Of a DNA stretch of 64,000 nucleotides, positions 1-14,841 are shown one piece after another. The position numbers and the translations under genes are program-made. The notes below the pieces were generated by a model. That model was not told the DNA's origin, did not search any database, and saw only the letters and a program-made list of their open reading frames with translations. The stretch's first letter is position 1. Every line of letters starts with the position of its first letter. Source of the DNA: Cacajao melanocephalus (lineage: Eukaryota; Chordata; Mammalia; Primates; Pitheciidae); NCBI GenBank assembly GCA_963573385.1, contig CAUYLG010070510.1, positions 1 through 64,000 on the forward strand. The letters run 5' to 3'.

Positions 1-16
1 GCGTTTTGGTATCTAG

Positions 17-378
<362 letters not shown>

Positions 379-589
379 GTATAGCCTCTTAATGGAGAGT
401 AGTAAATGTTACAGGAAGAGCATAGAGTTTTTTTGATGCCATCTGTAATAGAAGTTTAGTTGCTGTTTTTGGAATGAGTATATTATTAGTAGCATTAATA
501 TGATTTTCTGTTGGAGAGGTTCTTACTTTATTTGGGGATATTTGACTTGTATTAAATTCTTCAGCAAAAACTAGTAGATTACCAGTAAG

Positions 590-706
590 GGAGTTGGGAG
601 ACCTGTAATTGAGTCTTCCCTCTGTCAACAGCCAGTTATGTGGCCTTTGAAGAGTGAGTTGACCATGCTGGTGTCGGTTTTTTTGTCCCATCTGAAACAT
701 GAGGGA
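590..706 (+). repeat. MIR SINE fragment
   Basis: Contains the MIR core order: a 'tatgtggcctttgaag' block like the MIR 'tgtgtgaccttgggcaag' core, then 'cccatctgaaac' like 'ctcatctgtaaa'. Strongly diverged. Confidence 0.5.
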
Positions 707-1467
707 TATATGCTAATATTTCTTTTAGTTTTAATGTTTTCTTTCTTATTTTTGACAAGTAAAATGGCTGGGGAGTGAGCTTTAAAAGAGCTTAGAGACT
801 AGTTACGCATTCTGCTGTGGATAGAATAGGAGAAATAGACTTGAAAAGGCTTCATAAGAAATATGGCTTCATGTTTATTATAGCAAGAACATGCTTCATA
901 AAAAATATTTTAACACTAAACATTATGAAGCACTTTAAGTTTGTTGATGGAGAATACGTGTGTAAGATTAACAGTGATTTTGTATGTTTATAATTGAGAC
1001 TTAGGTGAGTATAAGAGTAGACTCTAATAACTCTTATCCAGTCATGGTATGTGTATGGGTTATTATAAAATAACAATGAAAATGTTATATTTATTAGGAT
1101 TTTAAAACCCATTATTCTGAGAGCCTTTCTTAGATAATTCTGTAAACTCTTAATTGGTTAAATTTCACTGGATGTACATGTAATAATGTTAAATCTGGAG
1201 GCTATATTAATATGTAAAATGTTTTACAAAAGTAAGTCAAGTAATAACATTTCTGGCCTGTATTTTCTCACAAGAGGTTTGCTGTTTTATCTATTATAAT
1301 TAATCCTCCTGTGAGCCTGATATACTTGAGAAAACAGTAAAAGTCTTAGGGAAAGAATTTTAAAATCAAGTTATAAATTTTGTAAAATAGTGGCTTAAAA
1401 ATTGTCTTTCCTATAACATTTACATTTTCTTTTTACATGTTTGAGAAATTTTCCCATCTCCTGGACT

Positions 1468-1513
1468 TGAATAGTGCCTGAGCATAGTGGGCAGTCAATA
1501 AATATTTGTGGAA
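1468..1513 (+). repeat. MIR/L2-type 3' tail
   Basis: 'atagtgcctgagcatagtgg' followed by 'tcaataaatatttgtggaa' matches the end shared by MIR and L2 elements. Confidence 0.5.
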
Positions 1514-1657
1514 TTTGACATTACATGTGAATTCCTTCATGTTAATATTTTTTAGAACATTTTTTAGACATATATATTAACATGGAGGCATACTATGCTT
1601 ATTTTGTAGTGTTCCTTCATGCTAATTTTTTGATGGAATTTTATTGTTTCTCAATAG

Positions 1658-1755
1658 CTAACCCACTCCTAGAAGCCTTTGGAAATGCAAAGACTGTTCG
1701 CAACAATAATAGCAGTCGATTTGGGAAATTTGTAGAAATACATTTTAATGAAAAG
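1658..1755 (+). CDS. MYO6: MYO6 exon: motor domain, switch I
   Basis: 98-nt exon coding for residues about 185-217 of myosin VI (numbering recalled from the mammalian protein). It starts [17 protein letters not shown] and ends [13 protein letters not shown] is switch I of the myosin ATPase; its arginine (R205) forms the salt bridge with the switch II glutamate (E461). The acceptor is 'ctcaatag' and the donor is AAG|gtaagt. The first two bases complete an alanine codon begun in the upstream exon, which is outside the window together with the P-loop. It joins the next exon in frame. Confidence 0.98.
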
Positions 1756-2284
1756 GTAAGTGAGAGTAAGCTTTGGAATGATATTTTTGGGAGTCTTTGT
1801 GAAAATGCAAGGGTCAATTGTTGGTGCTGTACTTGCACTTATGATAAATTCCTTTAAGTTTCATTGTTACTTTAGATGATTTCAGGAATGTATATGACCA
1901 CTATGACCACCTAAAAAGCTCCTCTCACAATTTAAAACCCAGATACTGAATTTGACTTCATTGAGTATTACTGTATAGCTAGTCATGTAAGATATTCTAG
2001 CCTTGTATTGAGGTATAGTGCAAGGTCAATTCTGATTCTACAGTGGCTCAAAACTTAGTAGGATTTGGGTAGACACTTAAATGAAGATGTTTAAAATGAA
2101 GAATGACCGTTATAAATACTCTAAGCTACATTTAGTTATTTGTTGTTTCCCCTTTATTTGATGAATATTATGACCTCTATGATAGACAAATGTGTATTAG
2201 AAAAGGTAAATAATTTAAGATTGATAAGTTATACTTTAAGACTTTAAATGTAAAAATATGTTTTCTCTCTGTTTTGTTTTTTAG
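1756..2284 (+). other. MYO6: MYO6 intron, nothing recognised
   Basis: 529-nt AT-rich intron between the switch I exon and the next motor exon. The acceptor is preceded by a T-rich tract ('ctgttttgttttttag'). I see no repeat or RNA gene. Confidence 0.85.
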
Positions 2285-2771
<487 letters not shown>

Positions 2772-3124
2772 TAATTTCATACAGTTTTTGAAAATAGAAT
2801 TGCCATCAGTCCTAAAACTTATTTTAGTGGGTTTTGAAATCTAGTTGTTGTGTGTATGTAACTTACATTAGATCAAGTATAATATGTTAGAATGATCACT
2901 GTACTGAGATCTGCATTAAGATGTACTGCTGAGTTTATAATATAACACTATATGAGGAGGCACATAATGGAATAGATAAAAGGATAGATGTTAAACCCCA
3001 TATCAATTTAAACTCAATTAGAAATTTATAATAGTTATGTAATACTAGCTTTAAAGTTACCTTTGAGTTATCTGTAAAAATGTTTGAACACTGAATTAAT
3101 ATTAATAAAGGACACATGATTGTA

Positions 3125-3215
3125 TTTCTTAATTCACTTCAACAACAGATATTTATTGCTTGCCCATTGGGTGCCAGACATTGTGCCAGGGTTAAAAAGA
3201 TAAATAATACCCAGT
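3125..3215 (-). repeat. L2/MIR-type remnant
   Basis: 'caacagatatttattgcttg' and 'gggtgccagacattgtgcca' match the reversed 3' end of L2-type elements. Short and diverged. Confidence 0.45.
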
Positions 3216-3216
3216 C

Positions 3217-3220
<4 letters not shown>

Positions 3221-3266
<46 letters not shown>
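3221..3266. repeat. (AC)n microsatellite
   Basis: About 22 uninterrupted AC units ending in AGAGAG. The same 16-nt sequence 'gataaataatacccag' stands on both sides (3199-3214 and 3270-3285). Confidence 0.95.
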
Positions 3267-3268
<2 letters not shown>

Positions 3269-5009
3269 AGATAAATAATACCCAGACACAGTATGGGAAT
3301 GTAGTTTATACAAAGGAATGGAATGTGAGTAAGGAATGTAGTTTGTATAGAGTTCCCCAGGTGATTCTGACAGTCTTTTTTGGTCAGAAATCCTCCATTT
3401 GAGAATCATAACACATAATTATTGCTGTATGGTTGTGCGTATATTTGTTTTTGCAAACAGCTTTTCTTTTACTTCAACCAATTTCTTTTCGCGTGTATTT
3501 GCAAATTTTAAGTCTGTTGTGTTAAAACACTTTATAAATATATCTCTTTATATACTTCCAAAATCTCCAGTCTTTTCTAGAACTCTCCAGATTAATTGGA
3601 ATTTGAAAGTAGTTGTCCACATTATTTTCATAGAAGTAAAGAAAATTATTTCATTTCTTTTTTTACTATGGTTTTTAGAAAAGGAATACACATTACTATG
3701 AATTACATGAAATATAATAATGATGATGTGGTTTTGTCAACACTTAGTTGACAATAAAGTGATGTGACTATTCTGGTCTTAATCTAGCATTTCTTTGTGC
3801 TTGAAGGTTTGGGAGCATAGTATTTCTGGGTTTCAGAATGTACAGCCTTTCCTGGTACAATGGCAGGCATCCTGAAAGGGCAGCTATTAAAATTTATCTG
3901 GTCAGAGGGTTTCCTGCTTCTGCAGTGTGAACCAGGAGGCCTGATTTCCTTTCTTACAGGAAAGTCCTTGTGATGGTAAGAGGGAGAGTAGGGGAACAGC
4001 GTTGCATACATTTACCATCTTGAATATTCCTCTCATATGCAGGCACACGCACACTACTATATCCACTTCCCCCAAATAATTATGTCTTAAAGTGACTTGT
4101 AATTATGTTAGTGATTTCATCAGGTGTTTCTGTAGGTTAGCCCTCTGGTTATAACTGAGAGATCAGGTTTTAAAAGCAAAGGGGAAACCTGCAGTAGGTT
4201 GAACACTTCCAAAATTGTTGAAATTTTTTTGTCACTAAAAATGTAGATCACTACTCCATCAATATGCATAGTATGTAAAGAATTGTGGATGTATACCTGT
4301 TTGAAAGCATTTGTATTAACCACACATATACTTTAAAAAGTAAAAGGTTTAAAAATGTTTGCATTATTTTGACATTTCAAATATTTCTTTTATGGAACCA
4401 TTTCCTATAATCATGGATAGGTCCTTGAATGTAGAGAAAGCTTGGATAGAATAAGAATATATGGCAGGAATAGTGTTCTAGTTTCAGAAAAGCTAAAACA
4501 TTGTAATATTAGGCCTCACTGACCAGAAGCAAAGTATTTGACAAAACAGTTGGAGTTAGGAGACAAAATGCTTGGTAGCAAAAAAACATTTGTTCTGGCT
4601 CTATATGTTTAAGCTATTATTCTGCTAAGTAAAAGAGCTCTTACTTGAAACAGTCAATTGAAAATGCTTACCAACATTGTTTCTTCTCCCTTCTCTTTTG
4701 TTTTTTTTCCCCAAAGATTCTAGGGTAGAAGAAAAAAATCATGTATATTGTTGTCTTGTTTTTACTGTATTTTAGCATTTAATTATAATGGAGAAGGAAT
4801 AATAGATGTATTGATTATCTAAAATATTAATTTATCCCCAAATAATTCAAATTTATTATAATTTTTTTTGGGGTGTGTATGATGTGATATATTTAATCTG
4901 GGAATTCATGCCATGGTACAATAAAATCATAGTGACCTGATTTACGAGAAGCTGAGATGTTTAAAAAACTTGTCCATCCTGTTCTCTGTGTACATCCTTC
5001 CTGGTCAGA

Positions 5010-5160
5010 TTTGCCCAATTCCAACTGAATTTTGTCTTTAGGCTGTGTGTAATTTTTAGAAAAATGCAGTATTTTTAGTCTGCCATATAGCAAATATGTT
5101 CATCAACTTTTGATTAGAAATGGTTTTTAAATGAAGCAAGCCTTCAGTTGCAAGACTAAT
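5010..5160. repeat. Intronic duplicated block, copy 1
   Basis: About 150 bp that recur in the same orientation at 8003-8155 with high identity. The best-kept core is 'tagaaaaatgcagtattttt' followed by 'agtctgccat'. The copies lie on opposite sides of the insert-1 exon. I do not recognise a repeat family. Confidence 0.8.
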
Positions 5161-5911
5161 AAATGTGAGCAGTAGATTCTTGTTGATATTGATACAGGTT
5201 CTTTTTCTGAACTACGCCTTTTATTCTATAGTGTGGAAGTATTTAGCTTTTAAAAGCCTTTGGGAAGCAAAGTAAATCATTGAAATAAAACCTAAAATTA
5301 TTTGATCTATAAAGCAGGTACTGTAATTTATGTACAATCATTGTTAACTGTCAGTAAATGTGAAAAGCATGTTTTAAAAAACTGACTCTAAAAATCAGAA
5401 GTTAAGAAAATCAAGGATAGCATTTCTTAATTATTTAGAATTTAAAATATTACTTGAAAAATTAAACTACAGTATGGGTCCTTACTTGAGATTCTACGTA
5501 TTTAGTAGGAAGCTGATTTTCATGATTTTATGGACTATATTTAGATTTTTGATACTGAATAGATATAAAATCGTTGCCCTTTAAAAGTAGAAAAAAATTT
5601 ATTGATTTTTATTTTAATCATTTTATTTAATCTATTTTCAGAGATTAGGATTTTTAATATTCCTGGTTTTATTAGTAGAAAGAAAAATGTTTATGAACAT
5701 AGAAATATATTTTTTTTCTGGGATTTTGCTGGAAAAGTCTGTTTTTAGAATAAATTAGAAATATTTTAATGGAGAGATTAAACATTAAACAGTACTCAAG
5801 TTATGTTTAGAAATTCTTCATGGTTGGCACTATTTGATAAGTTGTGTTTTCTCCTGTGTTATTTCCCTGTGAATCATATATGTTAATTATATTTAATTTG
5901 TTTTGTCATAG

Positions 5912-5992
5912 TATTTAAACCGAGGTTGCACTAGATACTTTGCTAACAAGGAAACTGACAAACAGATTTTACAGAACCGCAAAAGTCCTGAG
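5912..5992 (+). CDS. MYO6: MYO6 exon: insert 1 of the motor
   Basis: 81 nt, 27 codons, residues about 273-299, YLNRGCTRYFANKETDKQ to RKSPE. It codes almost all of insert 1 (about C278-A303), a segment special to myosin VI near the nucleotide pocket. Family work shows insert 1 slows ATP binding and helps make the motor load-sensitive and able to anchor. Phase 0 on both sides, so the unique insert sits nearly alone on one exon. Acceptor 'ttttgtcatag', donor GAG|gtatag. Confidence 0.98.
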
Positions 5993-6353
5993 GTATAGTA
6001 GACTTTTTTCTTAAAATACTTAATGTAAAAAAAAAACATGCTGAAAGATGTGTTATAATTTTTATTTTTGAGCCCAAGTAAGAGTTCTTTCAGGCGTATT
6101 ATGCTTTTAAAAACTAAATATTTATCTAAGTCTCTTTCCCAGCGTAATACTTTATACCTCTTATTGGTATCTAGCGAAGTGACAGGTTCTGGTTCTTCCT
6201 GGTTGAGCATCACTACACTGCTCTCCTCTCATTCTGTTTTCAAGCATGAAGGTATTAAATTGCCTAAGAATCATTCTTTTCTAGCATTTTTGAAACTTAT
6301 TCTTATATTACCCACTTGAGCTTAAGTATATATCTTTTGCAATTTATTGTCTA

Positions 6354-7013
<660 letters not shown>

Positions 7014-8002
7014 GCTTATATATTATTGTAGTTCTATTTAAAACATAATATTTATGTAATATATTATGAAAAATTTTATATATTGGTTTCAATGAATTAT
7101 CTTTCTAAGAGTAATTAGATATCATTATACCATTATTATTTTTAAAACATTAAGTTCTTAATCTAAAAATTCACAACCCTTTATAAATTTTAATATGCGA
7201 TGTTTAACAAGTGATACTAAGTTGCATGTATTCAAGGGGCTTAACTTATGAAATACTATGTAAGGATTAATGATAGATACTGGTTAATATTACCATTATT
7301 AATTTTATTAAAAATTTGAGTAATCAAACAAGTTTTTATAATAGTTTTCAGTGCTTCTACATTTGTAAGCCCAATATTTTTGACTCTTCTTAAAATGGAT
7401 TAGATGCTTTATGTCTTTAGTATATTTATATAAAAGAACAGAAAGCAAATAAAATGTTTCATTATTTCAAATCCTGAGCAGACAAGCCTACAGTAGATTT
7501 TTGTTTAATTTGACATTTTATATATTATTATAGATACAGAATCTGAATTATAAACTATAAATTTTGTTATAGTCATGGTTGGTACTTTAAGAAGGAACAT
7601 TAATATTTATTACGGTGTCTGTCTTGATAAGACTGTTTTTCTGAGATATCAAAATATAGAAGTTGTATTCTTTTCACTAAGATAATGGAGACATTTCTTA
7701 GTGGGACATTGCAGGAGTTCTGAAGAGGGGGAAAAAAAGATATAAATTTGATCATTTGCCATGGAAAAAATGGGGTAGAGAGGAAAGAAAACCAGAGTTT
7801 ACCCTCCACAGAGTAGTGTGTACTCTCGAAAGAAGAAAATTGCCCTCTTATTCTGGAGTCATTATGCTCTGTCAGAAATCTTATTTGCATTGAGTGAGTG
7901 TGTGTTTATGCATATAGGTAAATAATGGATTAATATGTTTAAATTACTTTTTATGTCTTCTTTATCAGGAGGATGAGGTGATCATTTTGACTAATTAAAC
8001 CC

Positions 8003-8155
8003 TTTGCCCAATTCCATCTAAATGTCTTTAGGTTGTGTGTAATTTTTAGAAAAATGCAGTATTTTTAGTCTGCCATGCAGCAAATATGTTCTTTAACTTT
8101 TGAGTAGAAACAGTTTTAATTTTTAAATGAAGCAATCCTTCGACTGCAAGACTAA
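8003..8155. repeat. Intronic duplicated block, copy 2
   Basis: Direct copy of 5010-5160, offset about 2,993 bp. It has a 3-nt deletion near its start and about 9 extra T/A-rich bases near its end compared with copy 1. Confidence 0.8.
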
Positions 8156-8861
8156 AAATTCTGCATGATGTGTGTTTTCTGCTGAACAGTTTTGGCTGCA
8201 TGTGATTGTTTCCTTGGCTTGTTTTAAGAACAAAGTTGAATTTTATTGTCTTAGATATTTTCCAGAAATGTTACATATTCATAATTGAACATTTTAAATA
8301 ATTTTGTGGAAAGACAATTACAACTTCAGCTGGGAATCATTTGCTTATTGGGAGGAAAAGATATCCATCTCCTGGAGGCATCTTTAATGACCAGTTAATC
8401 ATGATCCTGTTACTTAATGTTTAACATATATTCTCAAGTTCTGGAAAATTTCTAGTACAATCTTTTTGTGTCCAGTAACTTTTATGTTTCTCCTTCTAGT
8501 TTCTGCAGACCTGACTTTCTTCTTTGTTTCTTCTGAGTTTGTATAGAATCTAACAAATGAGTACATTACATGCAAGTTCCTTTAGGAGAGTAAACAAATT
8601 TTCTCTTCATTTTTTCTAAAATATTTTAAGTCATTGCATAAATTATTAGAGTAAGCATAATGCTTACTAATATCCTTTACTTTATATATATGCATATAAA
8701 AAGGTTTAAAAAAGAATTCTCAGGCATGAAAATTCTATCATCCTGTCCGCTATTTACTACTACTTAATATTGGTGCGGTGGGTGACATTTAACCTAAAAG
8801 AATGTCATACTAATTGTCACATTTAAATTTTTTATTGCACTTTTTAACCTACTTTTTCTTC

Positions 8862-9000
8862 CTTTTTTAATTGACAAGAATAATATATATTTATACAGTA
8901 CATTGAAGTACACTGTAATGTTTGATACATGTATACATTGTGGAATAATTAAATGAATATATTTATCATGACCTCATTTTAAAAAATCTGTAGACATTGA
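8862..9000 (-). repeat. L1 3' end fragment, reverse orientation
   Basis: 'ttttttaattgacaagaata' and 'gatacatgtatacattgtgg' match the reversed 3' UTR end of older primate L1 elements. Confidence 0.7.
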
Positions 9001-9355
9001 TTCATTTCAAGTATTGATATTCCCTTTTTATTACTCAATTTATATCTGTCCTAGGATTATAATACTTTAGAGTGAAAATTGTAATTTAATTGAAAAACAT
9101 CGAATTTTATTCTTTTAATTGAAATTTTTACTGATAAATGTAGAGTCACATGTAGTAAATAGTGAAATAGAATAGAGAGATCCTGTGTATACTTTTCCTG
9201 GCCATTTAGTTTTTGAATGTTAGAATAGTAAAGATTTTCCCATTGACAGATTTTATTTTTGCATGTTATATAGTACATTAATTGACCTGGTATAGTAGTT
9301 TTAGTCTACTTAAATAATGTAACTATCAGTTAATTGGTGTCTTCTTGTTTTATAG

Positions 9356-9604
<249 letters not shown>

Positions 9605-10110
9605 TGAATCTGTTTATGTGCAGCTTGCTTAAAAACTTTAAGAAATATCTAAAATACACTGGGTTAAATGTTGAATCTGCCAAATGAAGAATGTTTCATT
9701 ATTAGTCATTCTGAGCTCTGTTTTGAACAAATCAGTGATATTGCTTAGTAATAAACCTCTCATTTTTGAAGGTTAAATAACTATTTCATCCTAATAAACT
9801 TAGGGCAATTTTTAATTAAATTTTCCAGTTGATATTACACTTTTCCAATAGGTGAGGAGATTAATTCTCTATAATCTATTAAGGCATTTTTGAAAATTTT
9901 CAGGATCATTGGATGAATTAATCAGGACAATTTAATATATAAAAGCCCATGTACTTTATTAATAAGAAATGAAAATAAATTAAAATTTTAATCTTACGCA
10001 GATTGAAAACAGTATTTAAATGCATGGCAAAAGCAGCTCTTCAACTCTAGTGTTTCAGTATGTACATAGACAGTAGAACTTTGCATAGTTCTAAATTTGA
10101 TCCACAAATA

Positions 10111-10332
10111 CAGGGAGTGTCAAACTATGAACCATGACCCAAATTTAGCCCACTGCCTGTTTTTGTAAGTAAAATTTGATTGGAACATTGCCACAGCCAG
10201 TCATTTATGTATGGTCTATACCAGCTTTTGTGCTAGTGTCAGAGTTGGGTAGTTGCAACAAAGACTGTATGTCTAGCAAAGCCTAAAATATTTACTGTCT
10301 GGCACTTTAAAGAAAAAGATTGTCAATCCCTA
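10111..10332 (-). repeat. hAT-type DNA transposon remnant
   Basis: Resembles a common mammalian MER repeat in reverse: 'cagggagtgtcaaactatga' at one end and 'gattgtcaatccc' at the other form near-inverted ends, with 'cctaaaatatttactgtctg' inside. I cannot name the subfamily. Confidence 0.55.
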
Positions 10333-10399
10333 TATTAAGACATTATTGTAGGATTTTATACCAAGGATGACTTAAGGAAAACCTGCAGCACCATTTAAT

Positions 10400-10530
10400 G
10401 TAGTAGTCAATAATCGGCTTTGGTGTTAGATCCCAGAGGCTCTCTGAGCTTTGGTTTCTTCACTTGCAAAATGAAATAATCCATGAGAAGGACTTTTAAA
10501 GTACAATCAGTACCTAGCAATAGTGTGTAT
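10400..10530 (+). repeat. MIR SINE fragment
   Basis: 'gctttggtttcttcacttgc' with 'aaaatgaaataatcc' matches the MIR region 'cctcagtttcctcatctgta'. Confidence 0.55.
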
Positions 10531-10589
10531 ATGGGGAAGGAGTATAAGAAGACAGGAAAAAAGAACATTTAAAAAAGTGTTATGTGCAA

Positions 10590-10795
10590 GACCCTTCTTA
10601 TTCTCTATCTCATCATAAACATCATAGTTGTAATCTGTATAGCATAAATATAATGAGATAGGGGATATTATCTCCATTTTACAGAAGTGGAACCTATGTC
10701 GAAGTGATGCATGTGGTTATTGATGAAGTTGTAGATGTGAGAGCTTGTTCTACTGAGGTCTGACTAGCTCAGAAGCTTGTGATAATTGCCCCTCC
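10590..10795 (-). repeat. MIR SINE fragment
   Basis: Reverse MIR core: 'tattatctccattttacaga' followed by 'gtggaacc', where the MIR has 'cccattttacagatgagg'. Confidence 0.55.
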
Positions 10796-10904
10796 TTTCT
10801 CCCAGGCCACTGAAATTTACGATCTATGAATGAGCAGACTACAACAGATGTCTTAATGATTTTCAGATTTAATGTTCTGCAATGCTGTGAACTCAATAAG
10901 TGAG

Positions 10905-11130
10905 ATGCAGCATAACATAGTGGATGGGAGCACGTGCTCCTGATCCAGATGCTTCACCACGTACTATCTGTGTGACCTTAGGCAGGGAACTTAGCCTTTT
11001 CATGTCTCAGTTTCCTCACTGAAGATAGTAATAGTCCTTACCTCATGTTGTAAAGAGGAATACATTAGTTAAATATTTGTAAAATGATTTGAATGCTTGT
11101 ATCTGGCACTTAGTAATCACTTTCAGTGTT
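10905..11130 (+). repeat. MIR SINE, nearly full length
   Basis: MIR order is preserved: 'cataacatagtggatgggag', 'ctatctgtgtgaccttaggc', 'tctcagtttcctcactgaag', 'ggcacttagtaatcac'. Confidence 0.8.
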
Positions 11131-11796
11131 TTAAATGAGAAAGTGTGATTAAAACATAGATTATTCCCAATTTAAAATGAAAAAAAATTCAAGCAAAATT
11201 AGATATGTTCTTAATATGAATTAAAATTTTAAATTTTTTTTGAAGGATTGGAAAATTTGTTTTGAAAATGTAATGAATATTAGCATACATTTCATTTTCT
11301 CTCTAGCATTGTTATACCAAGGGAGAATGTGTGGGAGATTCTAACACACACAAAAATCTTTACAATAATTAACGCACACTTTAGAAATGTTGTTACAAGT
11401 GAAGAACGGCATCTTCACAGCTCTTTATTACCCTGTGGTAGAAGATGCAGATGTATAGAATATTATAAATGCTGCATGATGCAGTTAGTTGAAGAGTATG
11501 AAATGCCCAAAAGGTACTGCTATTTGCATTGTCTCTTATTTTTCTTCTTTAACTTCCTTTTGTCGAAGGGAAACTGAACAGAAATCAAGGAAGATTGGAA
11601 CGAGGCAGGGAATCAATAGGATTAATAAATGATTAAATCAATTATTTTAAAAGCAAATATTTTATTATATTTGTCTCCATCCTTTCTGTGACTCTTCTGT
11701 AGATCCAAATGGTTTCTTTCTAATTAGAAGCGATTTCTTTTTTCCCTACGCAGCTTAATTTGGCATGTCTTAGCTATTTGAAAAAAACCTGGTTTT

Positions 11797-11919
11797 GGCA
11801 GGGCATAGTGGCTCATGCCTGTTATCCCAGCATGTTGGGAGGCTGAGGTGGGAGGATTCACACACACGCACACTCACACTCTCACTCTTAGCTGGGCATG
11901 GGTGGTGCATGCCTTTGAT

Positions 11920-11951
<32 letters not shown>

Positions 11952-12127
11952 ACACACACAGATACTCACACACACAGATACACACACACAGTTAGCTGGG
12001 CATGGGTGGTGCATGCTGGAAGGCTGAAGTGGAATGATTGTTTGAGCCTGGGAGGTTGAAGCTTCAGTGAGCCATGATTGCACCACTGTACTTCAGCCTG
12101 AGCAACAGAGTAAGACCTTGTCTCCAA
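11797..12127 (+). repeat. Alu interrupted and remodelled by CA repeats
   Basis: Starts 'ggcagggcatagtggctcat' as an Alu left arm but breaks at about 11857 into CA-rich repeats. The Alu motif 'agctgggcatgggtggtgca' appears twice (within 11888-11912 and 11992-12016), before the right arm finishes normally at 'aagaccttgtctcc'. Confidence 0.85.
11858..11990. repeat. Compound (CA)n microsatellite inside Alu
   Basis: Two CA-rich blocks (about 11858-11887 and 11920-11990) with GATA and CGCA interruptions, separated by a copy of Alu sequence. Confidence 0.9.
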
Positions 12128-12637
12128 AAAATTTGGTATTTTTATAATTATTTTACTGAAAGATTATTCTCCTTCAATAAGTACTTAGAGGACTCTTAAC
12201 TGTTATAAAGAAGTTTTTGCATAATGAAAATGCAGAAAACACGTATTGGGACTGCCTATGTTATTAAAATTCCACAGAACAAATAAAATGTTAGTATAAC
12301 AAACTTTTAAAATGTTTGAAGAATTTCTTTTTTGGAAAGAAGTGATATGAAAACTTTACATTATCTTATAGTATTTTGCCTTTTAAGACTTACTAAAAAA
12401 AACCTGTTTTTTTTTGTTTTTTTTTAATCTTAGCCTTACATACTTTTTGGAGGTATATAATAAACTTTGCAATATAGCTAAAAAGAAGAAATATTTAAAT
12501 GAATTATTTGATGTTCAGTTTTTTGACAGTTACATAATTTTAGGCAATGTGTATATATATATAGAATCTACACATGAGTAATAAGCACATTTTCATAGAA
12601 TGGGACATTCAATATATTCTCAAAGTATCTCTTTTCT

Positions 12638-13985
12638 TTTTTTGGTAGATACTTTATTGAGATCTAATTAATATACCATACAGTTCATGCATTAGAACTG
12701 TACATTTCAGTGGTTTTTAGTATTTTCAGAGTTGGGCAATCATCACCATAGTTTTAGAACATTTTCGTCACCCCACAAAGAACCCCATACCCATTAGCAG
12801 TCACTCCTCATTGCCCATATCTCTCAACCTTAGGTAACCACTAATCTACTTCCTGTCTCTATAAATTTACCTATACTGGGCATTTCATCTAAATGGAATC
12901 ATACAATTTGTGGTCTTTTGCGATTGGCTTCTTTCACTTAGCATAATGTTTTCAAGGTTAATCCATGTTGTAATATTTAGCAGTATTTTTATTTTTATTG
13001 ACAAATACTATTTCATTGTATGGACATTAATCCATTCATCAGTTTCTGGACATTTGGGTTGTTTCCATTTTTTGGCTGTTTTGCTGCTGAGAACATTTGT
13101 GTACAAATTTGTGTTTGGATGTGTTCTTATTTTCCTTGAGTAAATGCCTGGGAGTGGACTTGCTGAATCACACGGTAAACTCTGACCTTTTGAGAACTGT
13201 CAGACTTTTTCAAAGTAGCTATTCCACTTCACAGTAGACACGTCCATCAGCAGTGTATGAGGGTTTCAGTTTCTCCATATCCTCACCAGTACTATCTGTA
13301 TGCTTATAGCAATAGTGGGTGTGAAGTATTATCTCTTTGTGGTTTTTATTTGCATTTTCTTGATGGGTCAAGATGTTGAGCATCTTTCTGGGTGCCTACT
13401 GACCATTTGTATATCTTTTTTGGAGGAGTGTCTGTTGAGATTCTTTGCCCATTTATTAATTGGGTTGTGTTTTTATTACCAAGTTGTAAGAGTTTTAAAA
13501 ATATGTTCTAGGTACAAGTTGTTTGTCAGATATATAATTTGCAAATATTTTCTCCCATTCTGTGTGTTATCTTTTTACTCATTTGTTAGTGTTCCTTGAA
13601 ACTCAAGCTCTTATTTCAACGAAGCCTAATTTATCTGTTTTTTCTTTTATTGCTTGTGATTTTGTTATTATATCAAAGAAATGAACATTTACACTATGAT
13701 CATAAAGATTTATGCCTATGTGTTCTTCTAAGAGTTTAATAGCGTTAGCTCTTACATTTAAGTCTTTGATTCCATTTTGAGTTAATTTTTGTGTAAGGTG
13801 TGAGGAAGGAGTCCAACTTCATTCTTTTGCATGTGGACATTCAGTTGTTCCAGTACTTTTATTGAAGAAGCTGTTCTTTTCTCAAAAAATTGTCCCAACA
13901 ACATCTTATTATTAAACGGTCTCATTTTTCACGTTTTTTCTCATATACATTCTGAGATTGGTCTGTTAAGTAGTTTATGAATTTG
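12638..13985 (-). repeat. Old L1 (L1M-type) 3' half, reverse orientation
   Basis: Long match to the reversed ORF2 end and 3' UTR of old mammalian L1s, recognised by 'atactttattgagatctaat', 'aaatggaatcatacaatttg', 'ggacatttgggttgtttcca' and 'agcagtgtatgagggtttca'. Reading frames are broken throughout. The 5' limit is approximate. Confidence 0.85.
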
Positions 13986-14125
13986 TCAAAATTCCCATGA
14001 TTTTCACATATTCTTCGTGGTTTTTAAGTTAGGTAGCCTGAGAATATATCATTTTTTAATACTAATCTTTGAAAATATTTGTAAAATGTTATTTTTAAAT
14101 ATTATAATGCAAGTAAATAAATAGA

Positions 14126-14340
14126 ATAGTTAATCTTTATGTAGTACTTTCTCTGTACCAGGCACTATTCCAAGCACTTCACAAACGTAACCTTATTAAT
14201 CTTCATAACTATAAAAGGTAGGTAAAGTTATTATCTCAGGTTTATGGATGAGGAAACTGAGCACAGAGAGAATAAGTAACTTATTCAAGGTCACATAGTG
14301 CTTGCAGAGCCTGATCACCTCTGAGACTAAAGCACTTTCT
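14126..14340 (-). repeat. MIR SINE, well preserved
   Basis: Reversed MIR: 'gtaccaggcactattccaag', 'atgaggaaactgagcacaga', 'taacttattcaaggtcacat'. Confidence 0.85.
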
Positions 14341-14547
14341 TTATAATACTTTTAAAAACAGTCTTTATAATTAGAAATCTGTAGATACGATGTACTAAGG
14401 CAAAAATGACCTCCCTGGTGCCATCTGCTGCAATATATCTTTTACTTGCATGCCCCTACACAAGCACATAGAAAATAAAATGGCACATGTGCAGGTTAGA
14501 TGTACCAACAGCAGATTCCTCAAAATGCCCACATGGGTCAAGACCTA

Positions 14548-14841
<294 letters not shown>

